Part shown: piece after piece, positions 8,083 through 15,768 of the stretch | Numbering within the stretch: the stretch's first letter is position 1 | Layout: each line of letters opens with the position of its first letter | NCBI RefSeq assembly: GCF_002115745.1 | Contig: NZ_JFKB01000004.1 | Location: 1-64,000 of the forward strand | Direction of reading: 5' to 3' | Source: Thalassospira alkalitolerans | Lineage (GTDB): Bacteria > Pseudomonadota > Alphaproteobacteria > Rhodospirillales > Thalassospiraceae | Length of the DNA: 64,000 nucleotides | Notes under the pieces: generated by a model | Database searches by the model: none | Told to the model about the DNA's origin: nothing | Seen by the model: the letters and a program-made list of their open reading frames with translations, nothing else | Translations under genes and position numbers: made by a program

Positions 8083-9153
8083 ATGGCAACTGTTACGCTT
8101 AACCAGGCTGAAAAAACCTATCCCAACGGGTTCAAAGCCCTGCATGGCATCGATCTTGAAATTGGTGACGGGGAATTCACCGTTTTGGTGGGCCCGTCGG
8201 GCTGTGGGAAATCGACGCTTTTACGTATGATTGCCGGTCTTGAAAGCATTTCGGGTGGCGAGATTAAAATTGATGATCGCGTCGTCAATAATGTTGCCCC
8301 GGCAGATCGCGATATTGCGATGGTTTTCCAGAACTATGCGCTTTATCCGCATATGACCAACTACGGTAATATGGCCTATGGCCTTAAAAATCGCGGCTAT
8401 AGCAAGGCCGAAATCGATACCAAGGTGCGCCACGCCGCAAGCATCTTGCAGCTTGATGACCATCTGGACCGCAAGCCACAGCAACTTTCGGGGGGACAGC
8501 GCCAGCGTGTGGCAATGGGCCGTGCGATTGTGCGTGAACCGAAAGTTTTCCTGTTTGATGAACCGCTGTCGAACCTTGACGCCAAGCTGCGTGTTGATAT
8601 GCGACTTGAAATCAAGAACCTTCAGCAACGCCTTGGCATTACATCGGTTTATGTGACGCATGATCAGGTCGAGGCCATGACATTAGCCGACCGCTTGATC
8701 GTGATGAATGCTGGTATTGCAGAACAAATCGGCAGCCCGATTGAAATCTATGAAAAGCCGGCCAGTCTCTTTGTTGCCAGCTTTATCGGTTCACCATCGA
8801 TGAACTTTCTTGATGGCAAGGTTTCGGATGACAAAAGTCATGTGGTCCTTGGTGATGGCAGCAAGATTGATCTTGATCACAAAATCGATGGCGGGCGTGA
8901 GCTTGTAGTTGGCGTTCGTCCCGAACATTTCACCTTGATCGCAGATGGCAGTGGGGCGCAAAGGGCACGGGTTCGGATGATCGAATCCCTTGGCGCCGAA
9001 ACGCTTGTTTATCTTGAATTCGGTGACAAGGGTGAAAATGTGACGCTGCGCATGCAGGGGACACATCAGTTCACCAAGGGACAGGAACTTGCACTTTCGA
9101 CCAGTGCCGATCTGGTTCATCTGTTTGACAAGGACAGTGGTAAGCGCCTCTGA
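8083..9153 (+). CDS. ugpC: Glycerol-3-phosphate ABC transporter, ATPase UgpC
   Basis: A 356-residue MalK/UgpC-type ATPase. Walker A GPSGCGKST lies at residues 37-45, the signature LSGGQ at 135-139 and Walker B FLFDEP at 156-161, followed by the switch His in YVTHDQ. A C-terminal TOBE/OB domain of about 120 residues, which in this family receives regulatory signals, completes the protein. Its ATG lies 64 bp after ugpE. A terminator follows at 9195-9226, closing the operon. Confidence 0.92.
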   Translation: MATVTLNQAEKTYPNGFKALHGIDLEIGDGEFTVLVGPSGCGKSTLLRMIAGLESISGGEIKIDDRVVNNVAPADRDIAMVFQNYALYPHMTNYGNMAYGLKNRGYSKAEIDTKVRHAASILQLDDHLDRKPQQLSGGQRQRVAMGRAIVREPKVFLFDEPLSNLDAKLRVDMRLEIKNLQQRLGITSVYVTHDQVEAMTLADRLIVMNAGIAEQIGSPIEIYEKPASLFVASFIGSPSMNFLDGKVSDDKSHVVLGDGSKIDLDHKIDGGRELVVGVRPEHFTLIADGSGAQRARVRMIESLGAETLVYLEFGDKGENVTLRMQGTHQFTKGQELALSTSADLVHLFDKDSGKRL

Positions 9154-9194
9154 CCCCAAACGATTTCTGGTCCGTCGCAAGGCGGTCTGCAGCG

Positions 9195-9226
9195 ACCCCG
9201 GCATGTTCATCGTGCCGGGGTTGTTT
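9195..9226 (+). terminator. Terminator after ugpC
   Basis: Perfect 9-bp arms ACCCCGGCA and TGCCGGGGT enclose a 9-base loop, then TGTTTT. It lies 42 bp after ugpC. Confidence 0.7.
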
Positions 9227-9334
9227 TATACTAATCACAAACGGACCACCTGGCTTTGCGGGCAGGCTATTTTGTCCTTGTCTCGACGCGGCCAAGCGGG
9301 TAACTCCTAGGCCCTTACAACGCAGGAGCACGAC

Positions 9335-9805
9335 GTGAACGCAGAACAGAAAAAGGCCCTTTATGAGGAAGCCGAAAAAGAACTGATCAGCATCACCGAG
9401 GGCGAAAGCAATATTACCGCATTGATGTCGACTGTAAGCTGTATTCTGGCGCAAAAGTTCGACTATTATTTCTGGACCGGCTTCTATATCGTTGATCCAG
9501 AAAAGGAAAATGAACTTGTCGTTGGGCCGTATCAGGGGTCTTTGGGCTGTTTGCGCATTCCGTTTGGCCGTGGTGTTTGTGGTACGGCTGCGGCGACGGG
9601 CAAGACCCAGATGGTTGATGATGTTCATGCCTTTCCGGGACATATTGCCTGCGACAGTCGTTCGAATTCAGAAATCGTTGTGCCTGTTTTTGATTGTGAT
9701 GGACGGTTGATTGCTGTGCTCGACGTCGATAGTGTCGAAACCGGTTCGTTCGACGAGACTGATCGCGTCGCACTTGAAACTTTAATGCAGCGCATTTTTG
9801 CGTAA
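9335..9805 (+). CDS. msrC: Free methionine-(R)-sulfoxide reductase (GAF domain)
   Basis: A 156-residue single GAF-domain protein of the fRMsr family (E. coli YebR/MsrC). It reduces free methionine-R-sulfoxide in the cytoplasm, using thiols recycled by thioredoxin. All three family cysteines are present at residues 72, 82 and 106; their spacing (10 and 24) equals that of YebR Cys84, Cys94 and Cys118 as I recall it. The start is GTG at 9335 with GCAGGAG 8 bp before it. It stands alone, 63 bp ahead of ssb. A role in repair of oxidised methionine is well supported by the intact active site. Confidence 0.9.
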   Translation: MNAEQKKALYEEAEKELISITEGESNITALMSTVSCILAQKFDYYFWTGFYIVDPEKENELVVGPYQGSLGCLRIPFGRGVCGTAAATGKTQMVDDVHAFPGHIACDSRSNSEIVVPVFDCDGRLIAVLDVDSVETGSFDETDRVALETLMQRIFA

Positions 9806-9868
9806 TGATAACTCACCAGTTCCGTAGATACGGAACGGCGGACAACACAAACTTTGGAAGATTAACCC

Positions 9869-10417
9869 ATGGCTGGCAGTGTCAATAAAGTCATTCTCGT
9901 CGGGAACCTCGGCCGCGATCCTGAAATTCGTTTCACACAGGCGGGCAAAAAGATTGCCAATTTCAGCATTGCCACCTCGGAAAGCTGGAAGGATCGTCAG
10001 TCGGGCGAGCGCCGCGAGCGCACCGAATGGCATCGTATCGTTGTGTTCAACGAAGGTTTGGCCGATGTTGTCGAGCGCTTTGTGAAAAAAGGCAGCAAGC
10101 TTTATATCGAAGGTGTACTTCGCACCCGAAAATGGCAGGGCCAGGACGGCAAGGACAATTACACCACTGAAATCGTACTTGAAGGCTTTAACTCGAACCT
10201 GACCATGCTTGATAACCGCGGCGAAGGTGGCGGTTCTGGTGGTGGTTCAAGCTCCAGCTCGGGCGGCGGTTATGGCGGCGGTTCGGATAATGGTGGCGGT
10301 TACGGTGGCGGATCAGATTCCGGTTGGGGTAACGGCGGCGCATCGGGTGGCAGCAGCAGCGGCGGCGGTTCTGCACCGGCAGGCGCACCGGATCTTGACG
10401 ACGAGATCCCGTTCTAA
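9869..10417 (+). CDS. ssb: Single-stranded DNA-binding protein
   Basis: SSB coats single-stranded DNA in replication and repair and recruits partner enzymes through its C-terminal tip. Residues 1-110 form the OB fold, starting [15 protein letters not shown]. Residues 120-170 are a Gly/Ser-rich linker with YGGGS repeats, and the protein ends in the acidic tip DDEIPF. Its 182 residues match the bacterial norm. A terminator follows directly. The repetitive linker DNA produces long false reading frames on both strands. Confidence 0.97.
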   Translation: MAGSVNKVILVGNLGRDPEIRFTQAGKKIANFSIATSESWKDRQSGERRERTEWHRIVVFNEGLADVVERFVKKGSKLYIEGVLRTRKWQGQDGKDNYTTEIVLEGFNSNLTMLDNRGEGGGSGGGSSSSSGGGYGGGSDNGGGYGGGSDSGWGNGGASGGSSSGGGSAPAGAPDLDDEIPF

Positions 10418-10443
10418 GCGCCATCTTATTACAAGCTTCATCT

Positions 10444-10480
10444 ATGCCTCCGAACATGATTTTGGTCCGGGGGCATTTTT
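10444..10480 (+). terminator. Terminator after ssb
   Basis: ATGCCTCCG pairs with CGGGGGCAT, with one G-T pair, around a loop of about 16 bases and runs into five T. Confidence 0.55.
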
Positions 10481-10592
10481 GTTTCAAAGATGCTGCGCAT
10501 CGTGGCCGGAAGAAGGATCCTTTTTCCGGGACAGGAGTACGTCTTTATCCTCATCCTCATTTGGCCTGTGATGTGGCAAGAGTTGGTATTAA

Positions 10593-11465
10593 ATGACACA
10601 AAATGCTGTATTGAGCCTTGATTTTATCAAAGGTCAGGCTGAGGAAGAGCAGATCATCCCGACCAACTTCAAACAGGTCAAACTGACGAAAAAATTCCTG
10701 TTGCCGCGCGTAAAGGATCTTCATGATGATATGTTGCGGTTGCGCCGCCAATACGATCAGGAGTTTTACTTAACGGATCATCCGAAAAAGGACGCCTATC
10801 CAAAGGGGTGCTGCTACGAGATAACAAAAGGTGTTAAAACCCTGCTGGAGCGAGAGCTTCAGTCCCCGAAGACAGTCGGGCTTGTCGCACTAAGGGATTT
10901 TTGCCTTCACGGTGGTATCGCTAAGCGTGTCTGGGGTAACCTGCGGCATCAGTATTTTCAGAATGCATTCCAGTTTGGCGATCTTTATGTCGATGTCTCC
11001 AATGACACGGTAACAATTACCAAACCAAAGGTCGAGATTTTGCCCTTGGGCAAGGCCCGATTCTTTCCGATCACGGATTATGACATTTATGCCAATCTGG
11101 CCGAGAAATACTGGAACGGGAAGGTCTACCCGAACCGGATTTTGCCTGAACTTGCGGTGATGTTTCCGGTTTTCTTTGTATCAGCCGAGGGCGAACTGCA
11201 ACTGCATGCCAATTATCAAACGATCCTGTATCGGAATATGCAGTTCGATTTTGCGCTGGCAGAAAAGTTCCTGATCAAGGGAGCGTTTCAGGATCGCATC
11301 TTACCCGATCGGTATGTGGATCAATTGACAAAAAAGTTTGGTGTTCTTGAAGCAGCGCTGTCAAATAATGACATTAAACGGTATTTCGAGATCGCGCGCC
11401 AAAGCGAATTGCGTCTGGATGCTGTACGCTGTCAATTGTTGCTTGATCAGGCACAAGCAATTTGA
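10593..11465 (+). CDS. Uncharacterised protein, possible papain/transglutaminase-like fold
   Basis: I do not recognise this 290-residue protein. It has no signal peptide and no membrane segment. The N-terminal 60 residues are charged and helical. A Cys-Cys pair (73-74) sits at the start of a predicted helix in YPKGCCYEIT. His119 follows in RHQYFQNAF, and Asp134 in GDLYVDVSND. This order and spacing recalls the Cys-His-Asp arrangement of papain-like and transglutaminase-like folds, but that is inference from pattern only. The C-terminal 130 residues show no motif I can name. Base composition is like that of its neighbours. It stands between the ssb terminator and a Nudix gene on the same strand, with its own ribosome site only weakly visible. 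Coding quality is good, so it is a real gene. Confidence 0.75.
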   Translation: MTQNAVLSLDFIKGQAEEEQIIPTNFKQVKLTKKFLLPRVKDLHDDMLRLRRQYDQEFYLTDHPKKDAYPKGCCYEITKGVKTLLERELQSPKTVGLVALRDFCLHGGIAKRVWGNLRHQYFQNAFQFGDLYVDVSNDTVTITKPKVEILPLGKARFFPITDYDIYANLAEKYWNGKVYPNRILPELAVMFPVFFVSAEGELQLHANYQTILYRNMQFDFALAEKFLIKGAFQDRILPDRYVDQLTKKFGVLEAALSNNDIKRYFEIARQSELRLDAVRCQLLLDQAQAI

Positions 11466-11537
11466 AATTGTCGCTACTTCAAACATTTAATTGGTTCATT
11501 CGGACATTTAGCGCAGGCGAAATCCAGGAATAGAAAA

Positions 11538-11984
11538 TTGGTCGGACCGATCTTTGGTAACCCGGATATGGGCAGAAGTTATGCCGTTCAGGACTGCGTC
11601 TATGCCGTCATTTTAAATGATGCGGGCGAGGTTGCTGTTGCACGAACGCCAAAGGGGATTGTGCTGATTGGCGGCGGGGTCGAGCGTGGCGAAAGTGAGC
11701 GTGATGCCCTTCATCGTGAGGCTTATGAAGAATCGGGTTATCGGATTGAAATCCGCAGCCGCTTGGGTTTTGCATCACAATATGTGAACAATTTCTCAAA
11801 GGGACGTTTTCGCCTTAAGCGGGGTGTTTTCTTTTTATGTGACTTCGGGGAGTGTCTGGGGCCACCGCTTGAGCTGGACCATGAATTGATCTGGTTGCCC
11901 TATGAAGATGCACATCAGAAATTGATCCGCCCATTCCATCGCTGGGCGCTTGAAGTCGGTCAGCCATTCAGGTCGCAATATTAG
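11538..11984 (+). CDS. Nudix hydrolase
   Basis: A 148-residue Nudix-family pyrophosphohydrolase that would cleave a nucleoside-diphosphate-linked substrate with Mg ions. The Nudix box GX5EX7REUXEEXGU is complete at residues 46-68, with the metal-binding REAYEESG core. The TTG at 11538 has an AGGAA ribosome site 7 bp upstream; an ATG at 11568 is the alternative and would shorten it by 10 residues. The substrate cannot be told from the box. It lies 72 bp after the unknown protein and may be co-transcribed with it. Confidence 0.85.
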   Translation: MVGPIFGNPDMGRSYAVQDCVYAVILNDAGEVAVARTPKGIVLIGGGVERGESERDALHREAYEESGYRIEIRSRLGFASQYVNNFSKGRFRLKRGVFFLCDFGECLGPPLELDHELIWLPYEDAHQKLIRPFHRWALEVGQPFRSQY

Positions 11985-12026
11985 CTTCTGTTCGGCCTCG
12001 GTAGTTGCTTCAGCCCCGCATTAATA

Positions 12027-12545
12027 TTAACCACAGCATTTTTTGAATTTTTTGCCTGATCCGCACGGGCAGGGATCGTTGCGTCCGATGTGCTGTGTGG
12101 CCGTGGGGGAGTGTGTTGCTCTGGCAGGTGCATCAGTCGTGCTCGGAAACTGACCATCGATATAAAGCCAGTTACCGTTGCGCCGTTCAAAGCGTGAGCA
12201 TTCATGCAGAGCGTGGGTGCCGTCGCTATCGCGAAAGCGTGCGATGAACTCAACCGTTCCGGTTTGATCCAGAAGGCCGCCTTTGGCCGTTGCGATTATT
12301 TCAAGTCCCTGCCATTCGCATTGATCTGTTCTAACCTGATCAGCATTAAAGCCTGCCGCATTTTCCGGTGCCAGCGTGGCCAGAAGATAATCGGCGTTTT
12401 TACAAACAAAGGCGCTATAGCGTGTGCGCATCAATTGCTCGGCGGTTGCGACTTTGCGGCGACCATCCAGGATAGGGCCACAGCAATCACCAAATGTTGA
12501 TGGGATTCCGCACGGGCAGGGTGCTGTGGTTTTTAGGGTGGGCAT
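12027..12545 (-). CDS. YchJ-type SEC-C motif protein
   Basis: A 172-residue protein with two SEC-C zinc-binding motifs. One is at the N terminus ([13 protein letters not shown], residues 10-22) and one at the extreme C terminus ([13 protein letters not shown]). The middle is the YchJ/UPF0225 domain with [11 protein letters not shown] and the HECSRF segment. Its function is unknown in the family; the C-terminal motif is like the SecB/ribosome-binding tail of SecA. It is convergent with the Nudix gene. It is a widespread single-copy gene and looks intact. Confidence 0.88.
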   Translation of the reverse strand: MPTLKTTAPCPCGIPSTFGDCCGPILDGRRKVATAEQLMRTRYSAFVCKNADYLLATLAPENAAGFNADQVRTDQCEWQGLEIIATAKGGLLDQTGTVEFIARFRDSDGTHALHECSRFERRNGNWLYIDGQFPSTTDAPARATHSPTATQHIGRNDPCPCGSGKKFKKCCG

Positions 12546-12845
12546 TTGAGCTCCTTAACTGGCGCTTGGTCATATAAGTGATTGATGGTGATTCGGCGGA
12601 ATATGTCGGGACCATCTTATACCAAAAGTTTTTTGATCCTGCATCGGGATTGGTCGACCGGATTTTTGGCGTTACATGTCAGCGGTAGCGACTATCAATT
12701 CCATTCAATATGCCTTTTTTTTGCCGCATATCGATCTTAGCGTGAGTAAATCAGCATTGATAATATCCGACTGCATTTATCGGGTAATTTATGTAAAATG
12801 CTGATATTGTAAGTGAAATATAGCTGAAATCCGGTCAGGTTTATC

Positions 12846-12875
12846 TTGACGAAATTAGTCGGGTTTAGATATATT
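12846..12875 (+). promoter_or_regulatory. Candidate sigma-70-type promoter of the rpoH leader
   Basis: TTGACG (12846-12851) and TATATT (12870-12875) are separated by 18 bp. A start near 12882 would give an rpoH leader of about 300 nt containing both structured elements and the short reading frame. Confidence 0.4.
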
Positions 12876-12905
12876 AACTTTTGCGGGTGGGGGCCCAATG
12901 GCACC

Positions 12906-12923
12906 GCCGGATAATGTTCCGGC
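12906..12923 (+). other. Leader hairpin
   Basis: Perfect 6-bp arms GCCGGA and TCCGGC enclose the 6-base loop TAATGT. It lies in the presumed 5' leader of rpoH, 52 bp ahead of the small reading frame. Confidence 0.4.
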
Positions 12924-12975
12924 CTAATGGCGGACATGTAAATTGTCGATTTGCTTCAAGGAAGGAAGAGACACC

Positions 12976-13017
12976 ATGAGAATTAAGTATCCTTGCGTCT
13001 GCTGTCCTCTCCCATAG
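12976..13017 (+). CDS. Possible 13-residue cysteine-rich leader peptide
   Basis: The frame encodes MRIKYPCVCCPLP and then TAG. A strong AAGGAAGGAAGAG ribosome site ends 5 bp before the ATG. Three of the 13 residues are cysteine and three are proline. The stop codon lies inside the palindrome 13011-13027, so a ribosome stalled on the Cys or Pro codons, or one that terminates normally, would alter that hairpin. This is the layout of an attenuator-type leader peptide. No alignment was available to test conservation, and rpoH would be an unusual target. Confidence 0.4.
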   Translation: MRIKYPCVCCPLP

Positions 13018-13027
13018 GACCTATGGG
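13011..13027. repeat. Perfect 8-1-8 palindrome
   Basis: CCCATAGG and CCTATGGG flank a single A and cover the stop codon of the short reading frame. It could be a hairpin in RNA, with a few pairs opened for the loop, or a dyad operator in DNA. Confidence 0.5.
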
Positions 13028-13183
13028 ATGAAATTGCGACCGGACGGATCTATTTTTCCAAATGACTGTCGGTCGTCCACGTGGTTGAATTCACAAATGA
13101 TAGTGTTTGCGCGTCATCTGAAGTCTGTTTGAATTCTAAGGAAATTCAGGCTCTGTTGCGTAAACCTCTCTGGAGGACATGAA

Positions 13184-14053
13184 ATGAGCGCTATTAAATT
13201 ACCTGCTGTACCGCAGGATGACGGTTTCTCCGGTTACCTGAGACAGGTCTGGAAGTTTCCGATGCTCAGCGTAGATGAAGAATATATGCTGGCACGCCGC
13301 TATCATGAGCATGATGACACAGATGCAGCTCATAAGCTGGTCACGAGTCACTTGCGTCTTGTCGCGAAAATTGCCTTTGGCTATCGCGGTTATGGTCTGC
13401 CGATGGCGGATCTGGTGGCAGAGGGCAATACCGGCCTGATGCGGGCTGTTCAGAAGTTTGATCCGGAACGTGGTTTTCGCCTGTCTACATACGCGATGTG
13501 GTGGATCAGGGCGGCTGTAACCGAATATATCCTGCATAGCTGGTCGATGGTGAAACTTGGCACCATGGCAGCACAGAAAAAGCTGTTCTTTAGCCTGCGC
13601 AAAGCCAAAAAGCAGCTTAATATCTATGATAATGGCGAGCTGTCGCCCGAGCAGGCGAATGCCGTTGCCGAGAGACTTGGTGTGACTGGCAAGGAAGCGC
13701 TTGAAATGAACCGTCGCCTTGCGGCGCGTGATTTCTCGCTTAACACGCCGATGCCAAAAGACGAAGGCATGGAATATCTCGACACATTGTCGTCTGATGC
13801 GCCAAGCCCGGAAAGCCTTGTTGCCGATGCCGAAGAGCGTGTTCTGCATAATGATATGCTGAAAAACGCCATGGGTGAGCTGCCAGATCGCGAGCGTGAA
13901 ATCATTCAGGCCCGTTTCCTGAGCGATGATCCGATCACGCTGGAAAAACTTGGTGAACGCTTTGGCGTTAGCCGTGAACGTGTCCGTCAGCTTGAAGCCC
14001 GGGCGTTCAAGAAAATTCAGGAATCTGTTCTGACGCAACATGCGACAGCATAA
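13184..14053 (+). CDS. rpoH: RNA polymerase sigma-32 factor RpoH
   Basis: A 289-residue heat-shock sigma factor that directs RNA polymerase to chaperone and protease promoters. Region 2 is clear at about residues 77-117 (DLVAEGNTGLMRAV, WWIRAAV). The RpoH-specific box QKKLFFSLR lies at 131-139. The region 4.2 helix-turn-helix (GVSRERVRQLE) is near residues 259-270. The ATG at 13184 has a TGGAGGAC ribosome site. It is preceded by an unusually long, structured leader and followed by a strong terminator, so it is transcribed alone. Alphaproteobacteria often carry more than one rpoH; only this one is in view. Confidence 0.95.
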   Translation: MSAIKLPAVPQDDGFSGYLRQVWKFPMLSVDEEYMLARRYHEHDDTDAAHKLVTSHLRLVAKIAFGYRGYGLPMADLVAEGNTGLMRAVQKFDPERGFRLSTYAMWWIRAAVTEYILHSWSMVKLGTMAAQKKLFFSLRKAKKQLNIYDNGELSPEQANAVAERLGVTGKEALEMNRRLAARDFSLNTPMPKDEGMEYLDTLSSDAPSPESLVADAEERVLHNDMLKNAMGELPDREREIIQARFLSDDPITLEKLGERFGVSRERVRQLEARAFKKIQESVLTQHATA

Positions 14054-14101
14054 CCGAATTTCGGCGTAATGTGCCGTCCCACGTTCGGTCTACAGATTCT
14101 C

Positions 14102-14134
14102 AAAAAGCCAGTGGTGTAATGCCACTGGCTTTTT
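14102..14134 (+). terminator. Terminator after rpoH
   Basis: Perfect 13-bp arms, AAAAAGCCAGTGG and CCACTGGCTTTTT, enclose a 7-base loop. Flanking A and T runs let it act in both directions, so it may also serve the convergent threonine dehydratase gene. Confidence 0.85.
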
Positions 14135-14208
14135 GTTGTATTTGCATGTTTGTATCGTCAGAGCATAACCAAAAAAGGCTAGTGTTTTGTTCGCTGGCCT
14201 TTGGTGTT

Positions 14209-15429
14209 TTAATCCAGTGACGTATTGCCAAGAAGGCGGCTGCCAAATCCGGCGCCGGTCAGTTTTGTGATCACCTGTTTTGCATGTGCGGTATCACGCA
14301 CTTCCAGGACCATATCGACATCGGTCTGTTTGGCTGGGACGTCATAGAAGTGGCGTTGATGATAGACTTCGATGATGTTGGCCTCGGCGTCACCAATCAG
14401 TGAACTGATGGTCGCCAATGCGCCAGGAACGTCGGGAATTTCGATACGCACCCTTGCCAGGCGGCCTTCGCGTGCCATGCCGCGCATCAGGACCTGGGCC
14501 AGTAAGCGGGTATCGATATTGCCACCGCTGACAATCATGCAAACCTTTTTGCCCTTGAAGCGGTCATGATGATCAAGCAGGGCGGCAAGGGGGGCTGCTC
14601 CCGCGCCCTCGACCACGGTTTTTTCGATCTCGATCAACATCTGGATGGCACGCTCGATCGAGCTTTCCTCGACCAGTAAAATATCGTCGAGCTTTTCCTT
14701 GCAGATTTCAAGTGTCAGGCCGCCCGGTTGCTTAACTGCGATGCCTTCGGCAATGGTGACGCCGCCGCCAGATAGGGGCAGATCATGGATGCCTTCATAC
14801 ATGCTGGGATATAGCTTGGTTTCAACGCCAATGATTTCGATATCCGGGCGGCGTGCTTTGATTGCCGTGGCAATGCCTGCCGCAAGGCCGCCACCGCCAA
14901 TTGGCACCAGAATAGTATCGATATCTGCACCGTCATTAAGGATTTCAAGCCCGACAGTTCCCTGACCGGCAATGATATGGGGATCGTCAAACGGATGGAC
15001 GAAGGTCAGGCCACGCTCTTTTTGGATTTTTGATGCGGCCTCAAGGCTTTCTGCAAAAACATTGCCTTCAAGCACGACTTCTGCCCCGTGCGATCGGGTA
15101 TGTCGAACCTTGGTGTAGGGCGTATTTTTTGGCATCACGATGGTTGCCGGAATACCAAGACGTTTGGCGTTATAGGCCACACCTTGTGCATGGTTGCCTG
15201 CTGAGACTGCAATGACGCCTTTGGCGCGTTCTTCGGGTGTCAGGCTAGCCAGTTTGATATAGGCACCGCGTTCCTTGAATGAAGCCGTATATTGCAGGTT
15301 TTCAAGCTTCAGATGAACTTCGGCTTGGCAAATAATTGAAAGCGTTTGTGATTTCACCAGCGGTGTCTTGCTGACGATGCCTTCGAGCAAGCCGGATGCG
15401 CGTACAATATCGTGATAGGAAACAGTCAT
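14209..15429 (-). CDS. Threonine ammonia-lyase (threonine dehydratase)
   Basis: A PLP enzyme that deaminates threonine (and often serine) to 2-oxobutyrate. The PLP lysine is Lys52 in SFKERGA; the glycine-rich phosphate loop is SGGN near residue 310. A single C-terminal ACT domain (about residues 330-405) follows. At 406 residues it matches the shorter IlvA/TdcB form with one ACT unit rather than the roughly 510-residue biosynthetic enzyme. The ATG at 15429 has a CAGGAG ribosome site; a longer start at 15474 lacks one. It may feed isoleucine synthesis or threonine breakdown. Confidence 0.88.
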   Translation of the reverse strand: MTVSYHDIVRASGLLEGIVSKTPLVKSQTLSIICQAEVHLKLENLQYTASFKERGAYIKLASLTPEERAKGVIAVSAGNHAQGVAYNAKRLGIPATIVMPKNTPYTKVRHTRSHGAEVVLEGNVFAESLEAASKIQKERGLTFVHPFDDPHIIAGQGTVGLEILNDGADIDTILVPIGGGGLAAGIATAIKARRPDIEIIGVETKLYPSMYEGIHDLPLSGGGVTIAEGIAVKQPGGLTLEICKEKLDDILLVEESSIERAIQMLIEIEKTVVEGAGAAPLAALLDHHDRFKGKKVCMIVSGGNIDTRLLAQVLMRGMAREGRLARVRIEIPDVPGALATISSLIGDAEANIIEVYHQRHFYDVPAKQTDVDMVLEVRDTAHAKQVITKLTGAGFGSRLLGNTSLD

Positions 15430-15768
15430 TTCCAGACTCCTGCGACCAGTCGCCATTGATGACGTGCCTGGCATTTTTCATGTGTGGGTAAAATTCGGGT
15501 ATTCAACCAAACCTGTCATCCTTGAATGACAGGGATCACATTCGCGGGTCGGAAATCCCCATAATCATGGCCATCGCACCGGCACGAAGCGTCGGACGGT
15601 ATTGCGATGCGCGGATGTCAAGACAAGCAGACATAACCATGTTCTTTCTGGGTTATTGATCTTTAATCGCGTGCAGCTTTGCGGATTAGGCGCCCAAGGT
15701 CAAGTTTCCAAAGAAAAAGGCCGGGTTGCAATATTTGCAACCCGGCCCGGTTTCGAAATGCAGCCCGG
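15430..15768. other. Region between the threonine dehydratase and aldehyde dehydrogenase genes
   Basis: These 339 bp hold the dehydratase promoter side and, at the left-facing end, the aldehyde dehydrogenase terminator (15714-15748). A 102-codon plus-strand frame here runs across the terminator and into the dehydrogenase in antisense, so it is not taken as a gene. Confidence 0.5.
15714..15748 (-). terminator. Terminator of the aldehyde dehydrogenase gene
   Basis: Perfect 13-bp arms (GGCCGGGTTGCAA and its complement, 15719-15731 and 15735-15747) with a 3-base loop. The A-run at 15714-15718 becomes the T-run on the minus strand. Confidence 0.75.

Larger units (their letters stand above)
12546..13183. 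other. Long region upstream of rpoH
   Basis: These 638 bp carry the promoter side of the YchJ gene and, on the plus strand, a candidate promoter (12846-12875), a hairpin (12906-12923), a 13-codon reading frame (12976-13017) and a perfect 17-bp palindrome (13011-13027). The part from 12600 to 12870 is AT-rich with no supported gene; a 66-codon minus-strand frame there has no ribosome site. The last 150 bp before rpoH hold no clear second promoter. Confidence 0.6.

Noticed and set aside
10188-10571. Long frames on both strands in the ssb linker
   Set aside because: They arise from the low-complexity Gly/Ser codons of ssb.
12737-12937. A 66-codon minus-strand frame upstream of rpoH
   Set aside because: AT-rich sequence with no ribosome site; it overlaps the candidate promoter.
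13199-14041. A 280-codon open frame on the minus strand across rpoH
   Set aside because: It mirrors rpoH exactly in antisense, has no ribosome site, and its product resembles no family. rpoH itself is unmistakable.
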